Shown: piece after piece, positions 1 through 7,941 of the stretch
Numbering within the stretch: the stretch's first letter is position 1
How the letters are laid out: each line of letters starts with the position of its first letter
From: Poriferisodalis sp965214215
Lineage (GTDB): Bacteria; Actinomycetota; Acidimicrobiia; Acidimicrobiales; Poriferisodalaceae
DNA: 64,000 nucleotides
NCBI RefSeq assembly: GCF_965214215.1
Contig: NZ_CBDCBD010000003.1
Location: 62,001 to 126,000 of the forward strand
Direction: 5' to 3'
Program-made: the position numbers and the translations under genes
Notes under the pieces: generated by a model
Database searches by the model: none
What the model saw: only the letters and a program-made list of their open reading frames with translations
What the model was told of the DNA's origin: nothing

Positions 1-70
1 CCTTCGGAGTGACGTCGACCATGCGCGCCCGGCCGAGCGGATCCAAGTGGGTGAACGGTGACTCGGTCAT
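1..70 (-). CDS. moaC: Cyclic pyranopterin monophosphate synthase MoaC, N-terminal fragment
   Basis: Only the first 23 codons are inside the window; the gene runs off the left edge. On the minus strand an ATG opens a peptide beginning MTESPFTHLDPLGRARMVDV, which matches the usual MoaC N-terminus (a Thr-His-Leu-Asp stretch followed by Arg-Met-Val-Asp-Val). MoaC works with MoaA to make cyclic pyranopterin monophosphate, the first molybdenum-cofactor intermediate. It lies 36 nt downstream of moaA on the same strand, which is the expected partner. The identification rests on a short fragment plus this context. Confidence 0.75.
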   Translation of the reverse strand, partial: MTESPFTHLDPLGRARMVDVTPK

Positions 71-106
71 GCTTCAGCCACCTCTGTGTCTGATGGATCG
101 GCGGCC

Positions 107-1135
107 TCAGCCACCGATCTGACTCATTGTCCGTTTGGGCTTAATGAAGTTGACTTGGCCGATCGAGTGGCCGGCCCACTTGGTGCCCACTGCATCGCGG
201 ACGGCGGTTGCCAGCCGATCATCGAGTTCGGCACCCGTCGCACCGCTACGCAGGATCGATCGCATGTCGAACTCGTCGAGCGCGAACAGACACGTGCGGA
301 ACTGGCCTTCGGCGGTGAGCCGCACCCGGTCGCAATTGCCGCAGAACGGCTTGGTGACACTGGCGATGACGCCAACGTGACCGCCCCCGTCCAGGTATCG
401 GTAGCGCTCGGCAGGTTCGTTGGCACGTACGACGGCCTCCGTCGGATACTCAGCAGAGATGGCCGCCAGGATCTCGTCGGCCGGCACAACCACGTCTGCG
501 TTCCACACGTCGCCTGCTTCGAGCGGCATGAACTCGATGAAGCGGACCTCGACGCCTCGCTCACGGCCGTAGCGCGCGAAGTCCACCACTTCGTCGTCGT
601 TGATCCCGCGCATCATGACCGTGTTGATCTTGACCGGGGCAAGCCCGGCGTCGATGGCTGCGTCGATGCCGTCGAGAACCCGGTCGAGCTCGTCGCGGCG
701 GGTCAGCTCCAAGAATCTGTCGCGCTGTAGCGAATCGAGGCTGATGTTGATGCGCGACAGCCCGGCCGAGGCCAGCGGCTTGGCGTGCAAGCGCAGCGTG
801 GCGCCGTTGGTGGTCAGCGCAACATCGACGCCAAGACCCGCCAGTCGTTCCACGAGGCGCGGCAGGTGCGCTCGCACCAGGGGTTCGCCGCCTGTCAGCC
901 GAATGCTCTCGAAGCCGAAGCGTTCCACGCACACCTCGGCGAAGCGTTCGATCTCCTCAAAGCTCAGAATCTCTGAACGCGGCAGCCACGTCATGCCCTC
1001 GGCCGGCATGCAGTACTGGCAGCGGAAGTTGCAGCGATCGGTGACCGAGATGCGCAAGTCGCCGACATGTCGGCCGAATGGATCGACGAGGTCTTCCGCC
1101 CGGGCCGGGGCAACGACACCTGCTGCACCATTCAT
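107..1135 (-). CDS. moaA: GTP 3',8-cyclase MoaA (radical SAM)
   Basis: MoaA is a radical-SAM enzyme that rearranges GTP to 3',8-cyclo-dihydro-GTP in molybdenum-cofactor synthesis. The 342-residue product has the N-terminal radical-SAM cluster motif (CNFRCQYC), a GGEPL SAM-binding segment, and a C-terminal cysteine motif of the second cluster (FCGNCDRVR followed later by a Cys in FRTCLF). Length is normal for the family. The ATG at 1135 was chosen because the upstream in-frame extension is low-complexity shadow sequence over moeA and MoaA homology begins soon after MNGAAG. It sits between moeA (52 nt upstream) and moaC, forming a cofactor operon. Confidence 0.95.
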   Translation of the reverse strand: MNGAAGVVAPARAEDLVDPFGRHVGDLRISVTDRCNFRCQYCMPAEGMTWLPRSEILSFEEIERFAEVCVERFGFESIRLTGGEPLVRAHLPRLVERLAGLGVDVALTTNGATLRLHAKPLASAGLSRINISLDSLQRDRFLELTRRDELDRVLDGIDAAIDAGLAPVKINTVMMRGINDDEVVDFARYGRERGVEVRFIEFMPLEAGDVWNADVVVPADEILAAISAEYPTEAVVRANEPAERYRYLDGGGHVGVIASVTKPFCGNCDRVRLTAEGQFRTCLFALDEFDMRSILRSGATGAELDDRLATAVRDAVGTKWAGHSIGQVNFIKPKRTMSQIGG

Positions 1136-1187
1136 TGGCCAGAGCGTACCGACCACTGATCGATCTCTCCGAAGCGGCGAACGATGT

Positions 1188-2426
1188 TCAGTCCAGCAAG
1201 AGCACGTCGACCGATTCGCCGGCACGCACACCGTCGCTGTCGGGCACGACCGCCAGCGCGTTGGCGTTCGCCATGGCCCACAGCATGTGCGAGCCCTGCC
1301 CCCCGGCGGAGCGAACCTCGATGCCACCGTTCTTGGGTGTCGCAAGCACCCGCATGAAGTGCGTCTTGCCGTCGACGCGTCGCGGAAGATCTTCCGCGGC
1401 GGTGGCCCCGACCGTCGCTCGGATCGGATCCGGATGGCCCATCATCGAGCGCAGACCCGGCCGCGCGAAAAGCTCGAAGGACACCATCGACGAGACCGGA
1501 TTGCCCGGCAGGCCGAACACCGGCACATCGCCCACGGTGCCGAACGCCAGCGGCTTGGCAGGCTTGATCGCCACTTGCATCCAGCGCATATCGCCGATGC
1601 GGTTGAGCACGGCCTTCACGTAATCGAAGTCGCCCATGCTGACGCCGCCGGAGGTGACGATGGCATCGCACGTGTCGACGCCGGTGAGGATGGCGGCCTC
1701 TATTGCATCGGGATCGTCTCGGACGAGTCCCAAATCGACGCAGTCCACATCGGCCCGATGTGCCAACGCCAGCAGCGTTCGGCGGTTCGAATCCCGGATC
1801 TGACCAGGCTGCAACGGGCTGCCGTCGTCAACGAGCTCGTCGCCCGTGGACAACACGCCGACCCGCGGCCGCCCGAACACTTCCACCTCGGTCATCCCGA
1901 GGCTGCACAGCACCCCGAGATGTCCAGCGGTGAGCTCGGTGCCGACGCCGAAGACGTGGGCACCGGCTTGCAGGTCGTCGCCCGCATGCCTCACGTGATT
2001 GCCCGGCGGGACGCCCACCTCCACGCGCACCGTCTCGGGGTTGTCGGCCCCGCCCGCCGCGGTGCCAGCCGGCTTCGCCATGCTGGTCCGCTCCACCATC
2101 ACCACTGCATCAGCGCCCGGGGGAATGGTCGCGCCCGTCATGATGCGGCTGGCCTCCCCCGGTCCGACCGTCACCTGCGGTGCATGCCCCGCCGCAATCG
2201 TTTCGACGACCCGCAATTCGCATGGGGCGTCGGCCACATCGGCAGATCGAACAGCGAATCCGTCCATGGCCGTGTTCGCAAACTGCGGGATGTCTTCAGA
2301 GCAGACGATTTCGCTGGCAGTCACCAAGCCCAATGCATCGGCGACTGCGACACGCTCGAGCTTGCGCGCTGCACATCGGTCCAAGACGAACTCACGCGCA
2401 GTCTCCAGCGGCAACACCGGGAGCAA
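1188..2426 (-). CDS. moeA: Molybdopterin molybdenumtransferase MoeA
   Basis: MoeA inserts molybdenum into adenylylated molybdopterin, the last general step of cofactor synthesis. The 412-residue protein shows the family landmarks in order: an N-terminal segment with NTAMDGFAVR, a GEASRIMTGATIPPGAD segment, the central MPT-binding region with GVLSTGDEL and SGGVSMGDFDYV, then PVFGLPGNPVSS, and a C-terminal beta domain. The start appears to be a TTG at 2426; a GTG four codons in is an alternative. It is first of the moeA-moaA-moaC set and lies downstream of a long interrupted palindrome in the leader. Confidence 0.93.
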   Translation of the reverse strand: MLPVLPLETAREFVLDRCAARKLERVAVADALGLVTASEIVCSEDIPQFANTAMDGFAVRSADVADAPCELRVVETIAAGHAPQVTVGPGEASRIMTGATIPPGADAVVMVERTSMAKPAGTAAGGADNPETVRVEVGVPPGNHVRHAGDDLQAGAHVFGVGTELTAGHLGVLCSLGMTEVEVFGRPRVGVLSTGDELVDDGSPLQPGQIRDSNRRTLLALAHRADVDCVDLGLVRDDPDAIEAAILTGVDTCDAIVTSGGVSMGDFDYVKAVLNRIGDMRWMQVAIKPAKPLAFGTVGDVPVFGLPGNPVSSMVSFELFARPGLRSMMGHPDPIRATVGATAAEDLPRRVDGKTHFMRVLATPKNGGIEVRSAGGQGSHMLWAMANANALAVVPDSDGVRAGESVDVLLLD

Positions 2427-2474
2427 TGTAGCGGCGACGGTTGAGGACCTGCACCAGCAGACACAGATGCCGCA

Positions 2475-2553
2475 GCGGCGGAGACGGCAGGAGACTCTGC
2501 GACGTTGCGACCAGCTGGATCGCTGGAGCAGAGGGTCCTGCCGTCTGCGCCGC
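2475..2553. promoter_or_regulatory. Long interrupted palindrome in the moeA leader
   Basis: Arms at 2475-2500 and 2528-2553 pair over 23 positions: a 6-bp outer helix, one G-G mismatch, 11 perfect pairs (AGACGGCAGGA with TCCTGCCGTCT), two mismatches and 6 inner pairs. The 27-nt loop itself holds a self-complementary CCAGCTGG core. It lies between the UDP-sugar pyrophosphorylase stop (2563) and the moeA start (2426). It could be a terminator for the upstream gene, an attenuator, or a cofactor-sensing leader of moeA. I could not match it to the remembered Moco RNA consensus, so the role is open. Confidence 0.5.
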
Positions 2554-2562
2554 GGGCGCAGC

Positions 2563-3786
2563 TCAGCGGTAGGTGACGATGCCCCGAGCCGAGAGAATGC
2601 GCGCGATCTCGGGGCGGCGGTTCTCGAGCTCCGCTGGGTCTTTCACCGGCTGGAATCGACCGTCGGGGCCATCGCGCTCAACGAGCAGCATCGTGGTGTC
2701 CACGAACGCCGACAGCTCGCCGATGAGACGCTCGAACTGCACGACCTCGGTGCCATCAACCTGCTTGCGCACCTCAAACCACGTGAGCGGCCATTCTGCT
2801 GAGAACACCTCCACGTCGGCGACCAGCGAATTCGTGTTCACCGCGCCAGGCGCCATCGGGTCAATCTCAGGTGGCAGGCGGAACGCCTCCACGATCTGCA
2901 GCCGTCCATCCACACGCCACGGTGAACCCCCCGACGCACTGCCCCGGACGACTTCGCAGGTGAGCGGTCGCTGCCCGGCGAGGTGCGCGCCGATGACGGC
3001 CGGATCCAGCGTTGCTGCGGCGTTGTCGATGTTGGTGACGAAGACGCACTGTCCGCCGGCATCGGCGAACCGGCCCAGCAGGCCGCTGCGGCGCATCGCC
3101 CAAGGGGCATCTCCGTGACCCGGCGCGTGCAATGACACAAGTCCGGCTCGGTTCCGGAACAAGTCGCCGCGGGGGGTCATGCGCATCGACACACCCTGGG
3201 GAGCGAAATCGACGTGCACGTGGGCGCTCTCGGATGCCTTCGCAGCCCATTCTCGCAGCGGCCGATCCGATTGGAAGCTGGTCATCAGCCACAACGGGAC
3301 TGCGCACGCCATCTCGCTCGACAGACGCCGCAAGTCGGCGATCTTGGCGTCCGCAAAGGTCAGTCCCCCGAACAACTCCGCCAGCGCCTTGACGCCGCCG
3401 CCGAATCGAGTGGCCATACCGCCTGCCAGAAGCAGGACACCCACGTGCCCGGCGGCGATTGCCTCGCAGCCTGCTCGCGCGAGCTGGGAACGTTCGCTTG
3501 AGCCCAGCGGCGGCAACGGAACGAGGTCGCCGTGCTGCGGCGGCTCGATGCTCGCGCGCACCCAGTTGACGGCGACTGTGTCGCGGCTCGATCGGGACCT
3601 GCTGACCAGCTGTTCGCGCAGCTCGTCAAAGGTGTCCGCATCGAACCCGAAGGCGGCAAGCGTCTCGGCTGCCTCTTGGTCGATGCCGTGACGATCAACG
3701 AGATCGGGGCGCTGCACGGCGCCCGAACCTAGGGGACGTTTCGATTCGGTGCGCACCGGTGTGATCAATTGGGTAGACACGTCCAT
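2563..3786 (-). CDS. UTP--glucose-1-phosphate uridylyltransferase family protein
   Basis: This 407-residue protein resembles the eukaryotic-type UDP-sugar/UDPGP pyrophosphorylase family rather than the bacterial GalU type. The nucleotide-binding loop LLAGGMATRFGGG lies near residues 117-129, followed by a conserved helical segment and a Thr-Asn-Ile-Asp-Asn stretch typical of the uridine pocket. The expected reaction is UTP plus a hexose-1-phosphate to UDP-sugar and pyrophosphate; the exact sugar cannot be read from the sequence. It is upstream of moeA on the same strand, separated by 136 nt that hold a strong palindrome, so cotranscription with the molybdenum-cofactor genes is doubtful. The ATG sits 80 nt from the divergent FmdB-like gene. 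Confidence 0.8.
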   Translation of the reverse strand: MDVSTQLITPVRTESKRPLGSGAVQRPDLVDRHGIDQEAAETLAAFGFDADTFDELREQLVSRSRSSRDTVAVNWVRASIEPPQHGDLVPLPPLGSSERSQLARAGCEAIAAGHVGVLLLAGGMATRFGGGVKALAELFGGLTFADAKIADLRRLSSEMACAVPLWLMTSFQSDRPLREWAAKASESAHVHVDFAPQGVSMRMTPRGDLFRNRAGLVSLHAPGHGDAPWAMRRSGLLGRFADAGGQCVFVTNIDNAAATLDPAVIGAHLAGQRPLTCEVVRGSASGGSPWRVDGRLQIVEAFRLPPEIDPMAPGAVNTNSLVADVEVFSAEWPLTWFEVRKQVDGTEVVQFERLIGELSAFVDTTMLLVERDGPDGRFQPVKDPAELENRRPEIARILSARGIVTYR

Positions 3787-3866
3787 AGGGCGGGTGACTA
3801 CACTGCTCGGCGGCTCAAGCTCAGGCTCTCGGCTCAGTTGCTGGCTCGAGACAGGACGGAGGCCTC

Positions 3867-4259
3867 ATGCCCACCTACCAGTACCGCTGCACCGACTGCG
3901 GTCAGTCCTTCGAGCGTTACCAGAGCTTCTCCGACGATCCCATCACGGTGTGCCCGTTACCTCGTGACGACGAGGCGGTCAACGGCACCGACAGCCCGAA
4001 CGAGACGACCTGCGGCGGCGAGGTCCGCAAGATCTTCTCCAACGTCGGCATCAGCTTCAAGGGCAGCGGCTTCTACCGGAACGACAGCCGGTCCTCGTCA
4101 AGCTCGTCGTCGTCCGGCTCATCTTCGTCAACCAAATCCGGCGATTCGCCAAGCGATTCAACAAACGATTCAGCAAGCAAGGAATCGGCCTCCTCGGACA
4201 GCAGCTCGTCGAACGGCTCGTCGAGCTCAACCGTGGGGGCCGCCTCGGCGTCAGGCTGA
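3867..4259 (+). CDS. FmdB-family zinc-ribbon protein
   Basis: The first 40 residues match the FmdB regulatory-protein family: MPTYQYRCTDCGQSFE with a CxxC knuckle, then a second cysteine pair that is stretched here (CPLPRDDE, then TTCGGEVRK). The central IFSNVGISFKGSGFYRND is also typical. From about residue 75 to the end (130) the protein is almost entirely Ser/Gly/Asp/Lys, a disordered acidic tail. The family is widespread in actinobacteria and has no settled function; zinc binding is inferred from the cysteines. A GAGG-type ribosome site precedes the ATG. The SAF-domain gene follows on the same strand. Confidence 0.85.
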   Translation: MPTYQYRCTDCGQSFERYQSFSDDPITVCPLPRDDEAVNGTDSPNETTCGGEVRKIFSNVGISFKGSGFYRNDSRSSSSSSSSGSSSSTKSGDSPSDSTNDSASKESASSDSSSSNGSSSSTVGAASASG

Positions 4260-4326
4260 CGCCTCCAGCATCGAGACAAGCCCGCAGCGGCCCAGCCGCT
4301 GCGATGGCTTCGCGACGGAGGCTCTC

Positions 4327-4944
4327 ATGGCGCTCATCTCACAACTCGGCGATCTCTGGCGACGCCGCCCCAACCTGGTGCACTGGTCCGCTGTCGGAGT
4401 CGTCGCACTCGTGGCACTCATGCTCGTCGCGGGCATGGCCGGCCGGGCGCGCTCGGCCGCTGCTGCATGGGGCACCTCGGTGCGCGTGCTGGCCGCGCAA
4501 ATCCCGCTGGCGGTGGGCAGTTCGCCCGAAGACCACGTCGATCTCGTCGAGGTGCCCGCTCACCTCGTGCCCGCGGGAGCCCTCACCAGTGCAATCGGCC
4601 TTGGCGAGCTGACTCGGGCGGTCCCGCGTGGCGGCTTGCTGACTGAGTTGGACTTCGACCCCGCGTCCGGCGTGAGCCCGGGGCGCAGCGGCATCGGGAT
4701 CAGCGTGGTGTCCCACGCTCCAGACGTGAAGCCCGGCACCGAGGTGGAACTGATGCTGTTCGCCGACATAGATCCGTTTGATCCCAGCGACGTAGACATG
4801 AGCGCAGCTCGCGTGCCTGCCTACGTCCTCGCCGCATCGCGAGATCGCTGGCTCGTCGAGATCGAGCCCGTTCACATCGACGAGGTGGCCCGCGCCAGCG
4901 CGACGGGAGTCGTGGTACCGATCGTGCTCAGCGCAAACCGGTGA
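4327..4944 (+). CDS. SAF-domain protein with one membrane anchor (CpaB/RcpC-like)
   Basis: The protein has 205 residues. A cytoplasmic basic N-terminus is followed by one transmembrane helix (about residues 20-45, AVGVVALVALMLVAGMAG), then an SAF-like module in which the chain PVGSSPEDHVDLVEVPAHLVPAG is followed by a TRAVPRGGLLTELDF segment. SAF modules occur in CpaB-type pilus assembly proteins, antifreeze-like proteins and altronate dehydratases; the single anchor favours a CpaB-like envelope role, but no pilus genes are nearby. The ATG at 4327 gives a clean start. Its last 17 nt overlap the end of convergent uppP. The function is inferred only from fold. Confidence 0.6.
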   Translation: MALISQLGDLWRRRPNLVHWSAVGVVALVALMLVAGMAGRARSAAAAWGTSVRVLAAQIPLAVGSSPEDHVDLVEVPAHLVPAGALTSAIGLGELTRAVPRGGLLTELDFDPASGVSPGRSGIGISVVSHAPDVKPGTEVELMLFADIDPFDPSDVDMSAARVPAYVLAASRDRWLVEIEPVHIDEVARASATGVVVPIVLSANR

Positions 4945-5788
4945 TAGCCACGATCGCCACTGCCGCTGCCAAGGCCAGGCGGTAGCCGGCGAACAGCGCG
5001 AACGGGGATCGCGGCGGGTGCCTGCCGACGCGGCCGAGCAGGCACACCATGGCGGCAACCCCCGCCCAGGACGACACCGCAGCAGCAACACCCCCGACGA
5101 AGAACAGCTGGAGCTGTTCGCTCGTCGGCACAGCGTCCGCCAACGTGATGGCGCGATAGACACCCGCCCCTGCGATGAGCGGCAGGCTCATGAGGAAGGC
5201 CAGCCGCGCAGCCGCAGCCCGGTCGAAGCCGAGCCAGCGGCCTGCGGTGATGGTCACTCCCGAGCGGCTCACGCCGGGCAGCAACGCCGCTGCCTGTGTG
5301 AGACCCATGCCGACGGCGTCCCGCAGCCGGTAGGAGTCCTGCGGTCGCTGCGCACCGCGCTCGCCCGCAGCAAGGTCAGACCGCCACAGCAACCAGCCGA
5401 AGCCCGCCAACAGCGTCGCAATCAGCAACGGCTCCTCTGCGAGATCGAGCAGGCGATCTTCGAGGGCAACCCCCACCGCTGCGGCAGGAATCGCCGACAG
5501 CGCCAAGCTCGCCGCGATCGCCGTGTCTCGTTCAGCACGGCCGCGGATGCCGCGCCACAGGGCTGCGGCATAGCGGGCAATGTCGGCGCGCAAGTACAAC
5601 GCTGCCCCTCCGAGCGTGCCCACGTGGAGTGCAACATCGAAGGCGTTCTCGAGTTCGGTGTCGCCGTCGAAGAGGTCCCAGCCGGCCAGCCACGGCACGA
5701 CTTCGAGGTGGGCGCTCGATGAGACGGGGAAGAACTCCGTCACTCCTTGCAGCAAGCCGAGGAGGAACGCCACGGCAAAGTCCGGCAC
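4928..5788 (-). CDS. uppP: Undecaprenyl-diphosphatase UppP (BacA)
   Basis: UppP is an integral membrane phosphatase that recycles undecaprenyl diphosphate to the monophosphate carrier for peptidoglycan and other cell-wall polymers; overexpression is known to give bacitracin resistance. The 286-residue sequence has both family motifs: LQGVTEFFPVSSSAH at residues 13-27, and PGVSRSGVTI about residues 170-180, with about eight hydrophobic segments. It is last in a minus-strand run tldD-tldE-PHP-uppP with 11 nt separating it from the PHP gene. Its 3' end overlaps the convergent SAF gene by 17 nt. Confidence 0.95.
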   Translation of the reverse strand: MPDFAVAFLLGLLQGVTEFFPVSSSAHLEVVPWLAGWDLFDGDTELENAFDVALHVGTLGGAALYLRADIARYAAALWRGIRGRAERDTAIAASLALSAIPAAAVGVALEDRLLDLAEEPLLIATLLAGFGWLLWRSDLAAGERGAQRPQDSYRLRDAVGMGLTQAAALLPGVSRSGVTITAGRWLGFDRAAAARLAFLMSLPLIAGAGVYRAITLADAVPTSEQLQLFFVGGVAAAVSSWAGVAAMVCLLGRVGRHPPRSPFALFAGYRLALAAAVAIVAITGLR

Positions 5789-5799
5789 TGAAATCGCCC

Positions 5800-6525
5800 C
5801 TAGTCGTCACTCCCCACCGATGGGACGATGCGCGGCCTCCAGCGACGGGGTGGGTCGTAGTGATGGCCGACTGCCCAGCCTCGGCGCATCGATGCCAGAA
5901 AGCCGGCGGGATCGTCGTCGTCGAAGTCGGGCATCTCGAGGTATGCGCCCCCGAGCGCTTCGGCGACGTGCGCATCACTGCCTGCCCCCGGCGCCAAGCG
6001 GTGTTCGCCCGCGTAGCGCGCAGCACGCGAGTTGAGGCTGTTGAGGCTCGTCTTCGCATTCAGGACCTCGATGCCGTCGACGAGGCCCTCGGCGACGAGC
6101 TCATCGAGGACGTCGTGGCGCAGGTTGTTGCGGAGCGGGTCGAACGGGTGCGGGATGTAGACGAGCCCGCCCTGGGATTTGACGGCTCGTGCAGCCGCAA
6201 CAGGCGCCAAGCCCTGCGGCACGCGCTCGGTCAGGAACAGCCCGATGATCTCCCCCGCGTGGGTTTTCATCTCCTCGCCGACGACGACGCGGGCATCCAG
6301 CTCGCCCTGCAGCTGCTGGGCGCCACGCACCGCGTTGTGGTCGGTGATGCACACCACGTCGATGCCGCTCTCGGACAGGCATTGTGCGAACTCGTCTGGC
6401 GTCGTCGTCGAGTCGCCCGACCACATCGTGTGCGTGTGAAAGTCGACGCGCACCCAGCCCGCCGGGCAGTCGTCTGCCAAGTGCGGATGCCTCTCGACGG
6501 CCGCTGAAGCTGGCGCGCGTGGCAT
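5800..6525 (-). CDS. PHP-domain phosphoesterase
   Basis: This 241-residue protein has the PHP metal-binding signatures in order: DFHTHTMWSGDS (residues 28-39), CITDHNAV (about 59-66), GEEMKTHAGEIIGLFL (about 83-98), and GAGSDAHV near residue 190. PHP proteins use two or three metal ions to hydrolyse phosphoesters, such as histidinol phosphate, 3'-phosphoadenosine 5'-phosphate or oligonucleotides; the substrate here cannot be inferred. It is 3 nt downstream of tldE and 11 nt upstream of uppP, so it is almost certainly cotranscribed with both. Confidence 0.85.
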   Translation of the reverse strand: MPRAPASAAVERHPHLADDCPAGWVRVDFHTHTMWSGDSTTTPDEFAQCLSESGIDVVCITDHNAVRGAQQLQGELDARVVVGEEMKTHAGEIIGLFLTERVPQGLAPVAAARAVKSQGGLVYIPHPFDPLRNNLRHDVLDELVAEGLVDGIEVLNAKTSLNSLNSRAARYAGEHRLAPGAGSDAHVAEALGGAYLEMPDFDDDDPAGFLASMRRGWAVGHHYDPPRRWRPRIVPSVGSDD

Positions 6526-6528
6526 CGC

Positions 6529-7893
6529 TCAGACCCCCGAGAGCGCTACGTCGGCGATCACCAGCGGCGGCATCGACATGCCTCCCGCAAGGGGCTCAGC
6601 GCTGGCGCCGATGCCGCAAATCGCCAGCAGCATCCGCTGCAAGGTGGAAGCGATGGTGGCCTCGCGAAATGGCTCAGCGATCTCGCCGCCCGCAATCCGG
6701 TGTCCCCACGCGCCGACAGAGAAATCACCGCTCGTGGGATTGACCCCGCTGTGCAGGCCGCTGACGCCTCGTACGAGCACGCCGTTGCCGACGGACGCGT
6801 GCAGCATGTCGGCGGCGATGTCGCCCGTGGCTACCACGGGAGCATGGGTGCCCACGCCCGGGAGAGATCGCGTTCCGCGCACTGCCGAGCCCGTCGACGT
6901 GGTGTCTGACCGGCGCGCGGTGTAGGAGTTGTGGAGGAACCCGCGCAGAACGCCAGCGGAGATGAGCGCGTTGCGGCGCGCTGCGAGACCTTCGCCGTCG
7001 AAGTTCGCTGCGCCGAGCGTCGTGGGGTCGGTGGGGTCGTCGATGAGATGCAACCGCTCGTCGGCAATCTGCTCGCCGACACGATCGGCGAACGGCGAAC
7101 GGCCCTTGAGCACGCTGTCCGCAGCAAGCACGCTGGCAACCACGCCGATGAACGCCGCCGCAACGGGCGGGGCAAGCACGACTGGCAAGTGCTCGCTCGG
7201 CGGTTTTGTCGCGCCGAGCTGCCCGGTGGCCAGCGCTGTCGATTCCGTCACGACGCGATCGATGTCGAGCTCGTCGGGCCGCCATGCAGCATCGCCGGCG
7301 TAGCCGATCTGCGTCTCGTCACCGTCGGTGGCGAGCGGCTGAGCGCCGACCGAGCAGTTTCCGTGTTCAGACTGCACGCTGATGCCGGTGCTTGACGCCA
7401 GAGCCGACTGCGACCATCCGTCGCTCCAGGCCGCGACGCGCACGCCGGAGATGCGCGGATCCGCCGACAAGCAGCGACGCTCAAGATCGATAGCCGCTGC
7501 AATCTTCTCGGCGTCGCTGATGCGCAGAACCGCGGTATCGCTGAGATCGAGGCCAGGTGGCACCGCACCATCGGGTTCAGCGAGCCCCTGATGGGGATCG
7601 GCTTCGCCGAACGTCACGTTGCGACGGGCAGCAGCAAGCGTGTCGGACACCACGTCGGCGTCCAGCGAACCAGCGGAGGCGAAACCTTGGCGCCCTAGCG
7701 CGACGACCCGGACGCCGATCGCTGCGGTGCGGCCCGAACGCAAGGACTCGACGTCGCCGTTGTAGGCGCGCACTGTGGTGGAGCGCCCCGTCGACACGCA
7801 AACCTCGATCTGCTCGTCGCCCTGGGCCTGCTCGCACACCCGCTCGGCTAGCTGGGCTAGCTCGTCGGTGTCGAATTGCCGTTGTTCGCTCAC
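6529..7893 (-). CDS. tldE: TldE/PmbA-family metallopeptidase subunit
   Basis: TldE (PmbA) pairs with TldD to form a heterodimeric protease that processes some ribosomally made peptides and antitoxins. In the known complex TldE is the non-catalytic partner, and accordingly no HExxxH motif is seen in these 454 residues. The family-typical opening (VCVSTGRSTTVRAYNGDVESLR...GIGVRVV) and the C-terminal VGNGVLVRGVSGLHSGVNPTSGDFSVGAWG region are present. The start is a GTG inside a tandem duplication whose two upstream GTG copies each reach a stop after five codons. It follows tldD directly and precedes the PHP gene by 3 nt. Confidence 0.9.
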   Translation of the reverse strand: MSEQRQFDTDELAQLAERVCEQAQGDEQIEVCVSTGRSTTVRAYNGDVESLRSGRTAAIGVRVVALGRQGFASAGSLDADVVSDTLAAARRNVTFGEADPHQGLAEPDGAVPPGLDLSDTAVLRISDAEKIAAAIDLERRCLSADPRISGVRVAAWSDGWSQSALASSTGISVQSEHGNCSVGAQPLATDGDETQIGYAGDAAWRPDELDIDRVVTESTALATGQLGATKPPSEHLPVVLAPPVAAAFIGVVASVLAADSVLKGRSPFADRVGEQIADERLHLIDDPTDPTTLGAANFDGEGLAARRNALISAGVLRGFLHNSYTARRSDTTSTGSAVRGTRSLPGVGTHAPVVATGDIAADMLHASVGNGVLVRGVSGLHSGVNPTSGDFSVGAWGHRIAGGEIAEPFREATIASTLQRMLLAICGIGASAEPLAGGMSMPPLVIADVALSGV

Positions 7894-7941
7894 GCGCTGT
7901 CACACCCCGCCGCTCACGCGCTGTCACACCCCGCCGCTCAC
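7888..7941. repeat. Tandem 24-bp duplication spanning the tldD stop and tldE start
   Basis: The unit beginning GCTCACGCGCTGTCACACCC occurs twice perfectly from 7888 to 7935, followed by the first bases of a third copy. On the minus strand each copy carries GTGAGCG. The most upstream copy contains the tldD stop TGA, the most downstream one supplies the tldE GTG start. The intervening copies would encode MSGGV and then stop. The simplest history is an original 4-nt GTGA stop/start overlap that was copied twice, moving tldE away from tldD. Confidence 0.85.

Noticed and set aside
1784..1795. GGTTCGAATCCC, similar to a tRNA T-arm
   Set aside because: It lies inside the conserved moeA coding sequence and no acceptor, D or anticodon stems fit around it.
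600..2444. 614-codon plus-strand open frame over moaA/moeA
   Set aside because: It is Arg/Ala/Pro-rich shadow sequence opposite two well-supported genes.
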